Assembly: GCF_014650955.1 (NCBI RefSeq)
Contig: NZ_BMVY01000016.1
Coordinates: 62,001-126,000, forward strand
DNA from: Streptomyces tauricus
GTDB taxonomy: Bacteria > Actinomycetota > Actinomycetes > Streptomycetales > Streptomycetaceae
DNA: 64,000 nucleotides
Direction of reading: 5' to 3'
Shown here: piece after piece, positions 33,942 through 42,605 of the stretch
Layout: each line of letters opens with the position of its first letter
Position numbering within the stretch: the stretch's first letter is position 1
The notes under the pieces: generated by a model
Databases searched by the model: none
Told to the model about the DNA's origin: nothing
Seen by the model: only the letters and a program-made list of their open reading frames with translations
Program-made: the position numbers and the translations under genes

Positions 33942-35714
33942 GTGAGCGAGTGGATCCGCGGAGCGGTGGTGGCCGCGGCCTTGGCCGTGGCCGCCCCGGC
34001 CCCCGACGCCGCGGCACAGGCATGGGGGCTCCGCCCCCGAACCCCCGTCGCGCAGTTCCCCGCGCCCCTGAAAGAGGGGCGCGGGGAACTGCGCGATCTT
34101 CTGGGGGCGCGGGGAACTGCGCGGCCAGCCGCGGCGGACCCGCACCCGGCGACGCGCGTGCGTGAGTGGCCCCGTACGCCAACCCCGGCCGTACGTGGCG
34201 AGGACAAGGTCTTCGTGTTGCCCGTGGAGTTCGCTGATTACGTGCACAATCGGATTCCGGAGCCCGATCGGGCCGTCGACAACTCCACCGTGTGGAACGT
34301 GGATTACAGCCGTGACTACTACCAGCGGCAGATCTTCGGCACGGCCGGTGGCGGGAGTGGGGACTCCCTGAAGGCGTACCTTGTGCGGCAGTCCAGTGGG
34401 GCCTACACCATCAGCGGGGCCGTTCACGACTGGACGCGCGTGGGGCGCCCCCTCGCCCACTACGGCACCGACGCCTGCGAGAAGCAGGGCAAGCCGATCT
34501 CGACGTACTACTGCAATCAGCAACTCGTCAGCGACGGGCTCGACCAGTGGTACAAGGATCAGCGTGCCGGCGGGCGGACCGTCGCCTCGCTGCGCAAGTA
34601 CCTTGCCACGTATGACACTTGGGACCGGCACGATCACGACCGGGACGGGGTCCTCGGCGAACCGGACGGGTATCTCGACCGCGTGATGCTGATGTTCGCG
34701 GGGGAGTCACAGGTCAACGGCGGTGGGGTCAACGGCTCCGACGCCATCGGTTCCCACCGCGGGACCGTCAGCCATCTGCAGACCGGCGCCGGGAAGCTGG
34801 GCCCGGCCGGCGGGAGCAAGAACGGCGGCAGTGAGATCGGTGACTCCGGGATCTGGGTCGACGACTACACCATGACCAACGAGAACCGCGGACTCGGCAC
34901 CCTGGCCCACGAGTACGGCCACGACCTCGGCCTGCCCGATCTGTACGACACCTCGGGCGCCGAGAACTCCGCCGGCTTCTGGTCGGTCATGGCGCAGGGG
35001 TCCCTGCTCTCGGGGGACGATGAACTGGCCGCGTATCCGGCCGACTTGGGTGCTTGGGCCCGGCTCCGGCTCGGCTGGCTCGACCATGTGACCGTCGAGG
35101 CCGGTACCTCCTCCACCGTCACGCTCAACCCGCTGTCCGTGCCCTCCTCGACCGCGGGCCCGGAAGCCCTGCTGGTGAAGCTGCCGGCCGACGCGGACGG
35201 CAACGCCCGCTACTACGTCGTCGAGAACAGGCAGTACGTCGGGGACGACCGGTTCCTCAAGACCGGCCCCTTCCAGCTGGGTCGGGCATCGGGGCGGCCC
35301 AGGCTCAAGGAGCGGCTGCACTACGAGAGCGGTGTCCTGATCTGGTACTGGAACACCAAGTACCGCGACAACAGGACCAGGGCGAACGGCGGTCACGGCC
35401 GCATCCTGCCGGTCGACGCCCATGCCGAACCCGCCCGGGCCGCCTCCGGAGCGGTGATCCGCAATCGCCTCCAGTCGTACGACGCGCCCTTCGGCCTGCG
35501 GCCCACCACACCGCTCGTCTTCCACCTGGACGGCGTACGGACGGTGATCCCGGCCCGGCCCGCGGTTCCGGTCTTCGACGACCTCAAGGGGATCCACCAC
35601 CACGAGGCCGCGCCCTACGGATCCAGCCACGACGCCGACTCCGGCACCACCATCACCGTGGCTGAGGAACACGCCGACGGCCGAGTGAAGGTTTCGGTCG
35701 GTTCGACCGGCTGA
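33942..35714 (+). CDS. secreted M6-family metalloprotease (immune inhibitor A-like)
   Basis: A 590-aa secreted zinc protease. Signal peptide RGAVVAAALAVAAPAPDAAAQ follows GTG 33942, which has GAGGAGG upstream. Residues about 36-62 are translated from the dispersed DNA repeat (see repeat), an odd insertion between signal peptide and protease. The M6 domain begins KVFVLPVEFADY; the zinc site is LAHEYGHDLGLPDLYD with HExxH at about residue 323-327 and FWSVMAQGS as the Met-turn-like segment. The C-terminal third is beta-rich. It likely digests extracellular proteins, and it sits between hydroxyproline catabolism and an intracellular peptidase operon. Confidence 0.9.
   Translation: MSEWIRGAVVAAALAVAAPAPDAAAQAWGLRPRTPVAQFPAPLKEGRGELRDLLGARGTARPAAADPHPATRVREWPRTPTPAVRGEDKVFVLPVEFADYVHNRIPEPDRAVDNSTVWNVDYSRDYYQRQIFGTAGGGSGDSLKAYLVRQSSGAYTISGAVHDWTRVGRPLAHYGTDACEKQGKPISTYYCNQQLVSDGLDQWYKDQRAGGRTVASLRKYLATYDTWDRHDHDRDGVLGEPDGYLDRVMLMFAGESQVNGGGVNGSDAIGSHRGTVSHLQTGAGKLGPAGGSKNGGSEIGDSGIWVDDYTMTNENRGLGTLAHEYGHDLGLPDLYDTSGAENSAGFWSVMAQGSLLSGDDELAAYPADLGAWARLRLGWLDHVTVEAGTSSTVTLNPLSVPSSTAGPEALLVKLPADADGNARYYVVENRQYVGDDRFLKTGPFQLGRASGRPRLKERLHYESGVLIWYWNTKYRDNRTRANGGHGRILPVDAHAEPARAASGAVIRNRLQSYDAPFGLRPTTPLVFHLDGVRTVIPARPAVPVFDDLKGIHHHEAAPYGSSHDADSGTTITVAEEHADGRVKVSVGSTG
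34048..34123. repeat. long hairpin made of the dispersed element inside the protease gene
   Basis: A forward copy (34048-34069) and a reverse copy (34075-34096) pair over 22 bp around a GAAAG loop, and a further reverse copy follows at 34104-34123. The whole block is in frame within the protease coding sequence, about codons 36-62. Elsewhere in this window the same structure lies downstream of genes as a likely terminator. Confidence 0.92.
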
Positions 35715-35760
35715 CCGCCCGGCCCTGTGGGGCGCATCGCGACTGCGATACAACTGGTGC

Positions 35761-36597
35761 ATGGTAAAGATCCTCATCAGTGCCGACATGGAGGGCGCCA
35801 CCGGGGTGACCTGGCCGGCCGACGTGCAGCCCGGCGCACCGGAGTGGGAGCGCTGCCGGTCGATGTTCACCTCCGACGTGAACGCCGCGGTCCTCGGCTT
35901 CTTCGACGGCGGCGCCGACGAGGTCCTCATCAACGAGGCCCACTCGACCATGCGCAACCTGCTCCTGGAGCAGCTGGACGACCGGGCGCAGATGCTCACC
36001 GGGCGGCACAAATCGCTCTCCATGGTCGAGGGCGTGCAGCACGGTGACGTCGACGGCATCGCCTTCGTCGGCTACCACGGGGGAGCGGGCATGGAGGGCG
36101 TCCTCGCCCACACCTACCTCGCCAACTCGATCACCGGCGTGTGGGTCGACGGCGAGCGCGCCAGCGAGGGCCTGCTCAACGCGCGCGTCGTCGCCGAGTA
36201 CGGAGTCCCCGTCGTGCTGGTCACCGGGGACGACGTGACCTGCGAGGACGCGCTCGGTTACGCGCCCGAGGCACTGAAGGTCGCCGTCAAGGACCATGTC
36301 TCCCGGTACGCGGCCGTGTGCCGCACCCCGGCCCGTACGGCGGCGGACATCCGCGCGGCGGCCGAGGAAGCGGCACGGCTCGCGGTGCGGCACGAGCCGC
36401 ACCGGGCGGGCCCCTTCACCGTGGCCCTGGAGTTCGACGCCGAGCACCTGGCCATGTCGGCGACCGTCGTCCCGGGCGTCGAGCAGACCGGGGAACGCAA
36501 GGTGGCGTACACCAGCGCCACCATGTACGAAGGCATCCGGACCTTCAAGGCGGTCACCACGATCGTCTCGGCCGCCGTGGAGGAGAACTATGGCTGA
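35761..36597 (+). CDS. M55-family D-aminopeptidase (DppA-like)
   Basis: A 278-aa zinc aminopeptidase homologous to Bacillus DppA, which releases N-terminal D-amino acids such as D-Ala from short peptides. The metal ligands expected from DppA are present: Asp9 and Glu11 (SADMEGATG), His61 (NEAHSTMRN), His106 (GYHGGAG) and Glu132, with His117 (VLAHTYL) as the likely catalytic residue. The enzyme forms a decamer in Bacillus. No Shine-Dalgarno precedes ATG 35761, and GATACAAC lies 8 bases upstream, so a near-leaderless transcript is possible. It opens a four-peptidase operon and overlaps the next gene by 8 bases. Confidence 0.92.
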   Translation: MVKILISADMEGATGVTWPADVQPGAPEWERCRSMFTSDVNAAVLGFFDGGADEVLINEAHSTMRNLLLEQLDDRAQMLTGRHKSLSMVEGVQHGDVDGIAFVGYHGGAGMEGVLAHTYLANSITGVWVDGERASEGLLNARVVAEYGVPVVLVTGDDVTCEDALGYAPEALKVAVKDHVSRYAAVCRTPARTAADIRAAAEEAARLAVRHEPHRAGPFTVALEFDAEHLAMSATVVPGVEQTGERKVAYTSATMYEGIRTFKAVTTIVSAAVEENYG

Positions 36598-37933
36598 CAT
36601 GAGCGTGCTGGAGCAGGCGGCCGTCGACGGGCAGGCCCTGGACGAGGTCGTCCGGTTCACCTCCGACCTGATCCGCATCGACACCACCAACCGGGGCGGC
36701 GGCGACTGCCGGGAGCGGCCGGCCGCCGAGTACGCGGCGGCCCGGCTCGCCGAGGCGGGGCTGGAGCCGACCCTCCTGGAGCGCACCAAGGGGCGTACGA
36801 ACGTCGTCGTGCGCCTGGAGGGCACCGACCCGTCCGCGGACGCGCTGCTCGTCCACGGTCACCTGGACGTCGTACCCGCGCAGGCGGAGGACTGGAGCGT
36901 CCATCCGTTCTCCGGCGAGGTCCGCGACGGGGTCGTCTGGGGGCGCGGCGCGGTCGACATGAAGAACATGGACGCGATGATCCTCGCGGTGGTCCGGCAG
37001 TGGGCGCGCGCCGGAGTGCGCCCCCGGCGGGACATAGTGATCGCGTTCACCGCCGACGAGGAGGCGAGCGCCGAGGACGGCTCGGGCTTCCTCGCCGACC
37101 GGCACGCGGGGCTCTTCGCCGGGTGCACCGAGGGCATCAGCGAGTCCGGGGCGTTCACCTTCCACGACGGCGGCGGGCGTCAGCTGTACCCCCTCGCCGC
37201 CGGTGAGCGCGGCACCGGCTGGCTGAAGCTCACCGCCCGCGGCCGGGCGGGCCACGGCTCCAAGGTGAACCGGTCCAACGCGGTGACCCGGCTGGCCGCC
37301 GCCGTCGCGCGGATCGGCGCCCACGAGTGGCCCGTACGGCTCACCCCGACGGTCCGCGCGGCCCTCACCGAACTCGCCGTGCTCTACGGAGTCGAGCCCG
37401 ATCTCGACGGCCCCGACGGCGTCGACCGGCTGATGGAGAAGCTCGGCCCCGCCGCCTCCCTCGTCGAGGCGACCGTCCGCAACAGCGCCAACCCGACCAT
37501 GCTGGACGCCGGTTACAAGGTCAACGTGATCCCCGGGGAGGCCGTCGCCCACGTCGACGGACGCTTCCTGGCCGGGACCGAGGACGAGTTCCGGGCAACC
37601 CTCGACCAGCTCACCGGGCCGGACGTGGAGTGGGAGTTCCTCCACCGCGAGGTCGCCCTCCAGGCGCCGCTGGACTCGCCGACGTACGCCCGGATGCGGG
37701 CCGCCGTCGAGGAGTTCGCGCCCGAGGGGAACGTCGTGCCGTACTGCATGTCGGGTGGCACGGACGCCAAGCAGTTCTCCCGCCTCGGCATCACCGGCTA
37801 CGGTTTCGCACCGCTGAAGCTCCCGCCGGGCTTCGACTACCAGGCCCTCTTCCACGGGGTCGACGAACGGGTGCCCGTCGAGGCACTGCATTTCGGAGTC
37901 CGGGTACTCGACCGCTTCCTGCGCACGGCCTAG
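36590..37933 (+). CDS. M20-family metallopeptidase
   Basis: A 447-aa di-zinc peptidase of the ArgE/DapE/CPG2 family. Metal-binding segments are LLVHGHLDVVPA (His and nearby Asp), GRGAVDMKNMDA (bridging Asp), TADEEASAEDGSG (catalytic Glu and metal Glu), and the C-terminal GVDERVPVEALHFG region. The inserted dimerisation domain contains ARGRAGHGSKVNRSNAV. ATG 36590 follows GGAGG by 6 bases, inside the end of the M55 gene. Its substrate is probably dipeptides or acylated amino acids released by the operon's other enzymes. Confidence 0.92.
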   Translation: MADMSVLEQAAVDGQALDEVVRFTSDLIRIDTTNRGGGDCRERPAAEYAAARLAEAGLEPTLLERTKGRTNVVVRLEGTDPSADALLVHGHLDVVPAQAEDWSVHPFSGEVRDGVVWGRGAVDMKNMDAMILAVVRQWARAGVRPRRDIVIAFTADEEASAEDGSGFLADRHAGLFAGCTEGISESGAFTFHDGGGRQLYPLAAGERGTGWLKLTARGRAGHGSKVNRSNAVTRLAAAVARIGAHEWPVRLTPTVRAALTELAVLYGVEPDLDGPDGVDRLMEKLGPAASLVEATVRNSANPTMLDAGYKVNVIPGEAVAHVDGRFLAGTEDEFRATLDQLTGPDVEWEFLHREVALQAPLDSPTYARMRAAVEEFAPEGNVVPYCMSGGTDAKQFSRLGITGYGFAPLKLPPGFDYQALFHGVDERVPVEALHFGVRVLDRFLRTA

Positions 37934-37940
37934 AGGAAAA

Positions 37941-39944
37941 ATGGGGGACACAGTGCAGACGTTGGCCTACGGTTCCTGGCCCTCGCCCATCGACGCGGCG
38001 CTCGCCGCCGCGCACGACGGGCATCCCGACTACGTCGGCTTCGTCGGCGACGAGGCCTGGTGGACCGAGCCACGGCCCGCCGAGGGCGGTCGCCGCACCC
38101 TGGTGCGCCGCCTCGCCGACGGCACGGAGGAGTCGGTGCTGCCCGCCCCGTGGAACGTCCGCAGCCGCGTCATGGAGTACGGCGGACAGCCCTGGGCCGG
38201 CACGGTCCGCGAGGACGGCCCGCTGGTCGTGTTCGTGAACTTCGCCGACCAGCGGCTGTACGCGTACGAGCCCGCCGACCCCGGCAGCGCCCCGCGCCCC
38301 CTCACCCCCGTGTCCTCCGTCGGCGGCGGACTGCGGTGGGTGGACCCGCAGGTGCGCCTCGAACCGGGCGAGGTCTGGTGCGTACTGGAGGAGTTCACCG
38401 GTGACGGGCCCAGCGATGTGCGGCGGCTCGTCGCCGCGGTGCCGCTGGACGGCTCGGCCGCCGAGGACCGGGGCGCGGTGCGCGAACTCACCGACGACCG
38501 GCACCGGTTCGTCACCGGGCCGCGGATCTCGCCCGACGGACGGCGCGCTGCCTGGCTGGCCTGGGACCACCCGCGGATGCCGTGGGACGGGACCGAGCTG
38601 CTGGTCGCCGAGGTGACCCCCGACGGCACGCTGGGGGAGCCCCGGACGGTCGCGGGCGGCCCCGACGAGGCGATCGCCCAGGCCGACTGGGGCCGCGACG
38701 GCTCCCTCCTGTACTCCGGCGACCGCACCGGCTGGTGGAACCTCTACCGGACCTCCGGCGACGACGACGGTGAGCCGCCCTTTCTGCTGTGCACCCGCGA
38801 GCAGGAGTTCGGCGGGCCGCTCTGGACGGTCGGCCGCCGCTGGTTCGCGCCGCTGGACAGCGGCCTGATCGCCGTCGTGCACGGCCGGGGCGCCACCGCG
38901 CTCGGCATCCTCGACCCGGAGAGCGGCGAGGTCGTCGACGCGGCCGGGCCCTGGAGCGAGTACGAGCCGACCCTCGCCGTCGACGGCAGCCGCGTCGTCA
39001 CCGTCGCCGCCAGCCCGCGCAGCGCGTACGAGGTCGTCGAACTGGACGCCCGCACCGGACGGGCCCGCGTCGTGGGGGCCCGGCACGACGACCCGGTGGA
39101 CCCCGCCTACTACCCGGAACCGCAGATCCGTACGTTCACCGGGCCCGCCGGGCGGGAGATCCACGCGCACATCTACCCGCCCCACCACCCGGGCCATGTG
39201 GCCCCCGGCGACGTGCTCCCGCCGTACGTGGTCTGGGCGCACGGCGGGCCCACCGGGCGTGCCCCGCTCGTCCTCGACCTGCAGATCGCCTACTTCACCT
39301 CGCGCGGCATCGGCGTCGCCGAGGTCAACTACGGCGGCTCCACCGGGTACGGGCGCGAGTACCGCAACCGGCTGCGCGAGCAGTGGGGTGTCGTGGACGT
39401 CGAGGACTGCGCGGCCGTCGCCCTCGCCCTCGCCGAGGAGGGCACCGCCGACCGTGACCGGCTGGCCGTCCGGGGCGGCAGCGCGGGCGGCTGGACCGCC
39501 GCCGCCTCGCTGGTCGGCACCGACGTGTACGCGTGCGGGACGATCCTCTACCCCGTCCTCGACCTGGTGGGCTGGGGTGTGGGCGAGACCCACGACTTCG
39601 AGTCCCAGTACCTGGAGAGCCTGATCGGACCGCGCGCCGATGTCCCCGCACGGTACGCGGAGCGCTCGCCCACCGAGCACGCCGACAAGGTCACCGCGCC
39701 CTTCCTGCTCCTCCAGGGCCTCGACGACGTCATCTGCCCGCCGGCCCAGTGCGAGCGGTTCCTGGCCCGCCTGGAGGACCGGGCGCGGCCCGTGCCGCAC
39801 GCGTACATCACCTTCGAGGGCGAGGGCCACGGCTTCCGCCGCACCGACACGATGGTGCGCGCACTGGAAGCCGAACTCTCCCTGTACGCGCAGGTGTTCG
39901 GCCTCAATCCGCCCGGTGTCCCGGCGTTGGAGCTCGTCAAGTGA
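37941..39944 (+). CDS. S9-family prolyl oligopeptidase/acylaminoacyl peptidase
   Basis: A 667-aa cytoplasmic serine peptidase. Residues about 1-390 form the beta-propeller gate; the C-terminal alpha/beta hydrolase has the nucleophile Ser514 in RGGSAGGWTA, the Asp in QGLDDVICPP and the His in GEGHGFRR. This family trims short peptides, often after proline or from acylated N-termini, which would suit both collagen-like and cell-wall peptides. ATG 37941 follows GAGGAAAA, 7 bp after the M20 stop. Confidence 0.92.
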   Translation: MGDTVQTLAYGSWPSPIDAALAAAHDGHPDYVGFVGDEAWWTEPRPAEGGRRTLVRRLADGTEESVLPAPWNVRSRVMEYGGQPWAGTVREDGPLVVFVNFADQRLYAYEPADPGSAPRPLTPVSSVGGGLRWVDPQVRLEPGEVWCVLEEFTGDGPSDVRRLVAAVPLDGSAAEDRGAVRELTDDRHRFVTGPRISPDGRRAAWLAWDHPRMPWDGTELLVAEVTPDGTLGEPRTVAGGPDEAIAQADWGRDGSLLYSGDRTGWWNLYRTSGDDDGEPPFLLCTREQEFGGPLWTVGRRWFAPLDSGLIAVVHGRGATALGILDPESGEVVDAAGPWSEYEPTLAVDGSRVVTVAASPRSAYEVVELDARTGRARVVGARHDDPVDPAYYPEPQIRTFTGPAGREIHAHIYPPHHPGHVAPGDVLPPYVVWAHGGPTGRAPLVLDLQIAYFTSRGIGVAEVNYGGSTGYGREYRNRLREQWGVVDVEDCAAVALALAEEGTADRDRLAVRGGSAGGWTAAASLVGTDVYACGTILYPVLDLVGWGVGETHDFESQYLESLIGPRADVPARYAERSPTEHADKVTAPFLLLQGLDDVICPPAQCERFLARLEDRARPVPHAYITFEGEGHGFRRTDTMVRALEAELSLYAQVFGLNPPGVPALELVK

Positions 39945-39951
39945 CCGGCCG

Positions 39952-40878
39952 TTGAAGGAACTTGTCAGGCCGCCGCGGCTTGCCGCCGGAGCCCGGGTCG
40001 CCGTCGTCGCGCCGAGCGGGCCCGTGCCCGAGGAACGGCTCCAGGCGGGACTCGACATCCTGCGCGGCTGGGACCTGGACCCCGTCGTGGGGGCCCATGT
40101 CCTGGACCGCCACGGGCGGTTCGGCTATCTGGCGGGCACGGACGCCGACCGGGCGGCCGACTTCCAGGCCGCCTGGTGCGATCCGTCGGTGGACGCGGTG
40201 TTCTGCGCCCGCGGCGGCTACGGCGTGCAGCGTATGGCCGACCTGCTCGACTGGGACGCGCTGCGGGCCGCGCGGCCCAAGGCGCTGGTCGGGTTCAGTG
40301 ACATCACGGCACTTCATGAAGCCTTCGCTGCGCGGCTGGGGCTCGTGACCCTGCACGGTCCGATGGCCGCGGGCATCGACTTCGTCAAGAACGCCCGCGC
40401 GCAGGACCACCTCCGGGCGACCCTCTTCGAGCCGGAGTCCGTGCGGACCATCAGGTCGGCGGGCGGGCAGGCCTTGGTCCCGGGGCGGGCCGGCGGGGTC
40501 CTGCTCGGCGGCTGTCTGTGCCTGCTCGCCTCCGAACTGGGCACGCCGCACGCCCGGCCCTCCGCGGCGGGCGGGCTGCTGTGTCTGGAGGACGTGGGCG
40601 AGGAGACGTACCGCCTGGACCGGTACCTCACGCAGCTCCTGCGGGCCGGGTGGTTCGACGGCGTCGCGGGGATCCTGCTCGGGTCCTGGGAGGGGTGCGG
40701 GCCGTACGAACGGGTGCGGGACCTGGTCCTCGACCGGCTCGGCGGGCTCGGGGTGCCGATCGCCGAGGAGTTCGGGTTCGGGCACGGGGAGGGGGCGCTG
40801 ACGGTTCCGTTCGGGGTGCGGGCGGAGTTGGATGCGGGGGCGGGGGTTCTGACGCTGGGTGTGCCGGCGCTGGTCTGA
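39952..40878 (+). CDS. S66-family LD-carboxypeptidase
   Basis: A 308-aa muropeptide LD-carboxypeptidase homologue (LdcA/MccF family). It begins RVAVVAPSGPVPEE, has DAVFCARGGYG, the nucleophile Ser in ALVGFSDITALH, and the Glu and His of the Ser-Glu-His triad in LEDVGEETYRLDR and EFGFGHGEGALT. LdcA removes D-Ala from murein tetrapeptides; MccF relatives cleave microcin C. The start is uncertain: TTG 39952, 7 bp after the S9 stop, or an in-frame GTG 12 codons upstream. It is the last gene of the peptidase operon. Confidence 0.88.
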   Translation: MKELVRPPRLAAGARVAVVAPSGPVPEERLQAGLDILRGWDLDPVVGAHVLDRHGRFGYLAGTDADRAADFQAAWCDPSVDAVFCARGGYGVQRMADLLDWDALRAARPKALVGFSDITALHEAFAARLGLVTLHGPMAAGIDFVKNARAQDHLRATLFEPESVRTIRSAGGQALVPGRAGGVLLGGCLCLLASELGTPHARPSAAGGLLCLEDVGEETYRLDRYLTQLLRAGWFDGVAGILLGSWEGCGPYERVRDLVLDRLGGLGVPIAEEFGFGHGEGALTVPFGVRAELDAGAGVLTLGVPALV

Positions 40879-40913
40879 GGCCCTGCGCCGAGCGCGCCCC
40901 TGAAGACGAAGGA

Positions 40914-41060
40914 CTGCGCCGTTCCCGGCGCCCCTGGAAGCGACAAGATTGCGCCGTTCCCCGCGCCCCTCAAAGACGACAAGATTGCGCCGTTCCCCGC
41001 GCCCCTGGAAGCGACGAGACTGCGCCGTTCCCCGCGCCCCTAAATGGCTGCGCCGTTCGC
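40914..41060 (+). repeat. tandem array of the dispersed GC-rich element
   Basis: Copies at about 40914-40934, 40950-40970, 40985-41006 and 41021-41040, then a degenerate one from 41047, all in the same direction. The period is 35-36 bp with spacers such as GGAAGCGACAAGAT and CAAAGACGACAAGAT. It fills the gap between the LD-carboxypeptidase stop and the acetyltransferase start. Confidence 0.9.
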
Positions 41061-41095
41061 CGCGGGCGGGTGTGGTGCAGGCGTACCGTGGCGGG

Positions 41096-41641
41096 ATGTC
41101 TGGGCGTACCGTGTACCTTGCCGAAGGGCCCCACGTGGGGATACGTCCCTTCACCCTTGAGGACGGGTCCGAGTTCACCGCGCGTGTGCGGGAGAGCAAG
41201 GACCTGCATCAGCCGTGGCTCTTCCCGCCCGGCACCCCCGCCGCCTACACCTCGTACGCGCGGCGGCTCATCGACGATCCGACCAAGGCCGGGTTCTTCG
41301 TCTGTGAGAAGGACGGCGGCGGGATCGCCGGGTTCATCAACATCAACAACATCGTCGAGGGCGCCTTCCTCTGCGGCGCGCTCGGCTACGGCGCCTTCGC
41401 GCACGCGGCCGGGCGCGGGCTGATGAGCGAGGGGCTCGACCTGGTCGTGCGGTACGCGTTCGACACGCTCGGACTGCACCGGCTGGAGATCAACGTCCAG
41501 CCCGGCAACGCCGCTTCGATCGCCCTGGCCCGCCGCTGCGGATTCCGTCTTGAGGGCTTCTCACCGGACTTCCTCTTCATCGACGGGGCCTGGCGGGACC
41601 ACGAACGATGGGCCATCACCGCGGATATGATTCGAACATGA
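41096..41641 (+). CDS. RimJ/RimL-like GNAT acetyltransferase
   Basis: A 181-aa acetyltransferase of the ribosomal-protein-acetylase-like branch. Typical blocks: VGIRPFTLEDGSEF at the N-terminus, GFFVCEKDGGGIAGFI, a shortened acetyl-CoA loop around GAFAHAAGRGLMSEGL, and LHRLEINVQPGNAASIALAR with CGFRLEG. The acceptor is unknown; family members acetylate protein N-termini or antibiotics. ATG 41096 is chosen because the frame upstream translates repeats. Its TGA overlaps the ATG of the arginase-like gene. Confidence 0.88.
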   Translation: MSGRTVYLAEGPHVGIRPFTLEDGSEFTARVRESKDLHQPWLFPPGTPAAYTSYARRLIDDPTKAGFFVCEKDGGGIAGFININNIVEGAFLCGALGYGAFAHAAGRGLMSEGLDLVVRYAFDTLGLHRLEINVQPGNAASIALARRCGFRLEGFSPDFLFIDGAWRDHERWAITADMIRT

Positions 41642-42546
41642 GTGCCTTGAGGAATCTCGTCGTTCTGGACGCACCCTCCAATCTCGGGCTCCGCCCACCC
41701 GCCCCCGGCACGGTGCCCGGCTGCTACAAGCTCGCCGGGGCCCTGCGCGAGCAGCGGATCGTGCAGCGGCTGAACGCCCTGGAGGGCGGCGTGGTCGTAC
41801 CGCCGCGTTACGACCTGGGCGACTGGCAGGAGGGCGACGGCGTCTTCAACGCCACCGCCCTCGCCGCCTACACGCGGACTCTCGCCGACCGCGTGGAGCG
41901 GCACGTACGGGCCGGGGAACTGCCCGTCGTCCTCGGCGGCGACTGCTCCATCCAGCTCGGCGCCTCCCTCGCGCTGCGCCGCATCGGCCGCTACGGCCTC
42001 GCGGCGGTGGACGCCTCGCACGACTTCCGCCACCCGGGCAACTCCGACCGGATCGGCGCGGCGGGCGGCGAGGAGGTCGCCCTGGCCACCGGGCGCGGCC
42101 AGGACGACCTGACGGATCTGGAGGGGCTGAAGCCCTATCTGCGCGACGAGGACATCCGGTTCTTCGGGATCCGGGACGCCTTCGAGGAGGACCGGGCCGA
42201 GCTGGCCGCGCTGAAGATCCCCACGGTGACCGTCGGCGACATCCGGGAGTGGGGCGCCGACGCCCTCGCACGAGCCACCGCCGAGGCCTTCGACGTGCCG
42301 GACCTGGACGGCTTCTGGGTGCACCTCGACGCCGATGTGCTCGACCCGTCCGTGATGCCGGCCGTCGACAGCCCCGACCCCGGCGGACTGCTGCCCGACG
42401 AACTGACCGCGCTGCTGCGGCCGTTGGTCACCTCCTCGCACTGCGCCGGTTTCAACGTCACCATCTACGACCCCGACCTGGACCCCGACGGAACCGCCGG
42501 CGCCCTCCTGGCCGACGTCGTCGTCGCGGCCTTCGCGCCGTCCTGA
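41638..42546 (+). CDS. arginase/agmatinase-fold protein with altered metal ligands
   Basis: A 302-aa ureohydrolase-fold protein. The three metal segments are visible but not canonical: LGGDCS where GGDHS is usual (His to Cys), VDASHDFRHP where DAHxD is usual (His to Ser, with a His one place later), and the normal LDADVLDPSVMP with both Asp. So four of the six Mn ligands remain. It might still bind metal through the Cys and shifted His, or have a changed activity such as formiminoglutamase-like or none. It overlaps the acetyltransferase by ATGA, so the pair is co-translated. Substrate cannot be stated. Confidence 0.85.
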   Translation: MSALRNLVVLDAPSNLGLRPPAPGTVPGCYKLAGALREQRIVQRLNALEGGVVVPPRYDLGDWQEGDGVFNATALAAYTRTLADRVERHVRAGELPVVLGGDCSIQLGASLALRRIGRYGLAAVDASHDFRHPGNSDRIGAAGGEEVALATGRGQDDLTDLEGLKPYLRDEDIRFFGIRDAFEEDRAELAALKIPTVTVGDIREWGADALARATAEAFDVPDLDGFWVHLDADVLDPSVMPAVDSPDPGGLLPDELTALLRPLVTSSHCAGFNVTIYDPDLDPDGTAGALLADVVVAAFAPS

Positions 42547-42605
42547 CCGGATCCTGACCGGGAGAGCCTCTGGCCGGTACGTCGTCCACCCTGTTCCATG
42601 GTCAC

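Noticed and set aside
33051..41060. Short regular repeats with spacers, resembling a CRISPR array
   Set aside because: The repeats are 20 bp and the spacers only 14-20 bp, A-rich and alike. There are no cas genes, and the same unit occurs singly and inverted elsewhere, so this is an intergenic repeat family.
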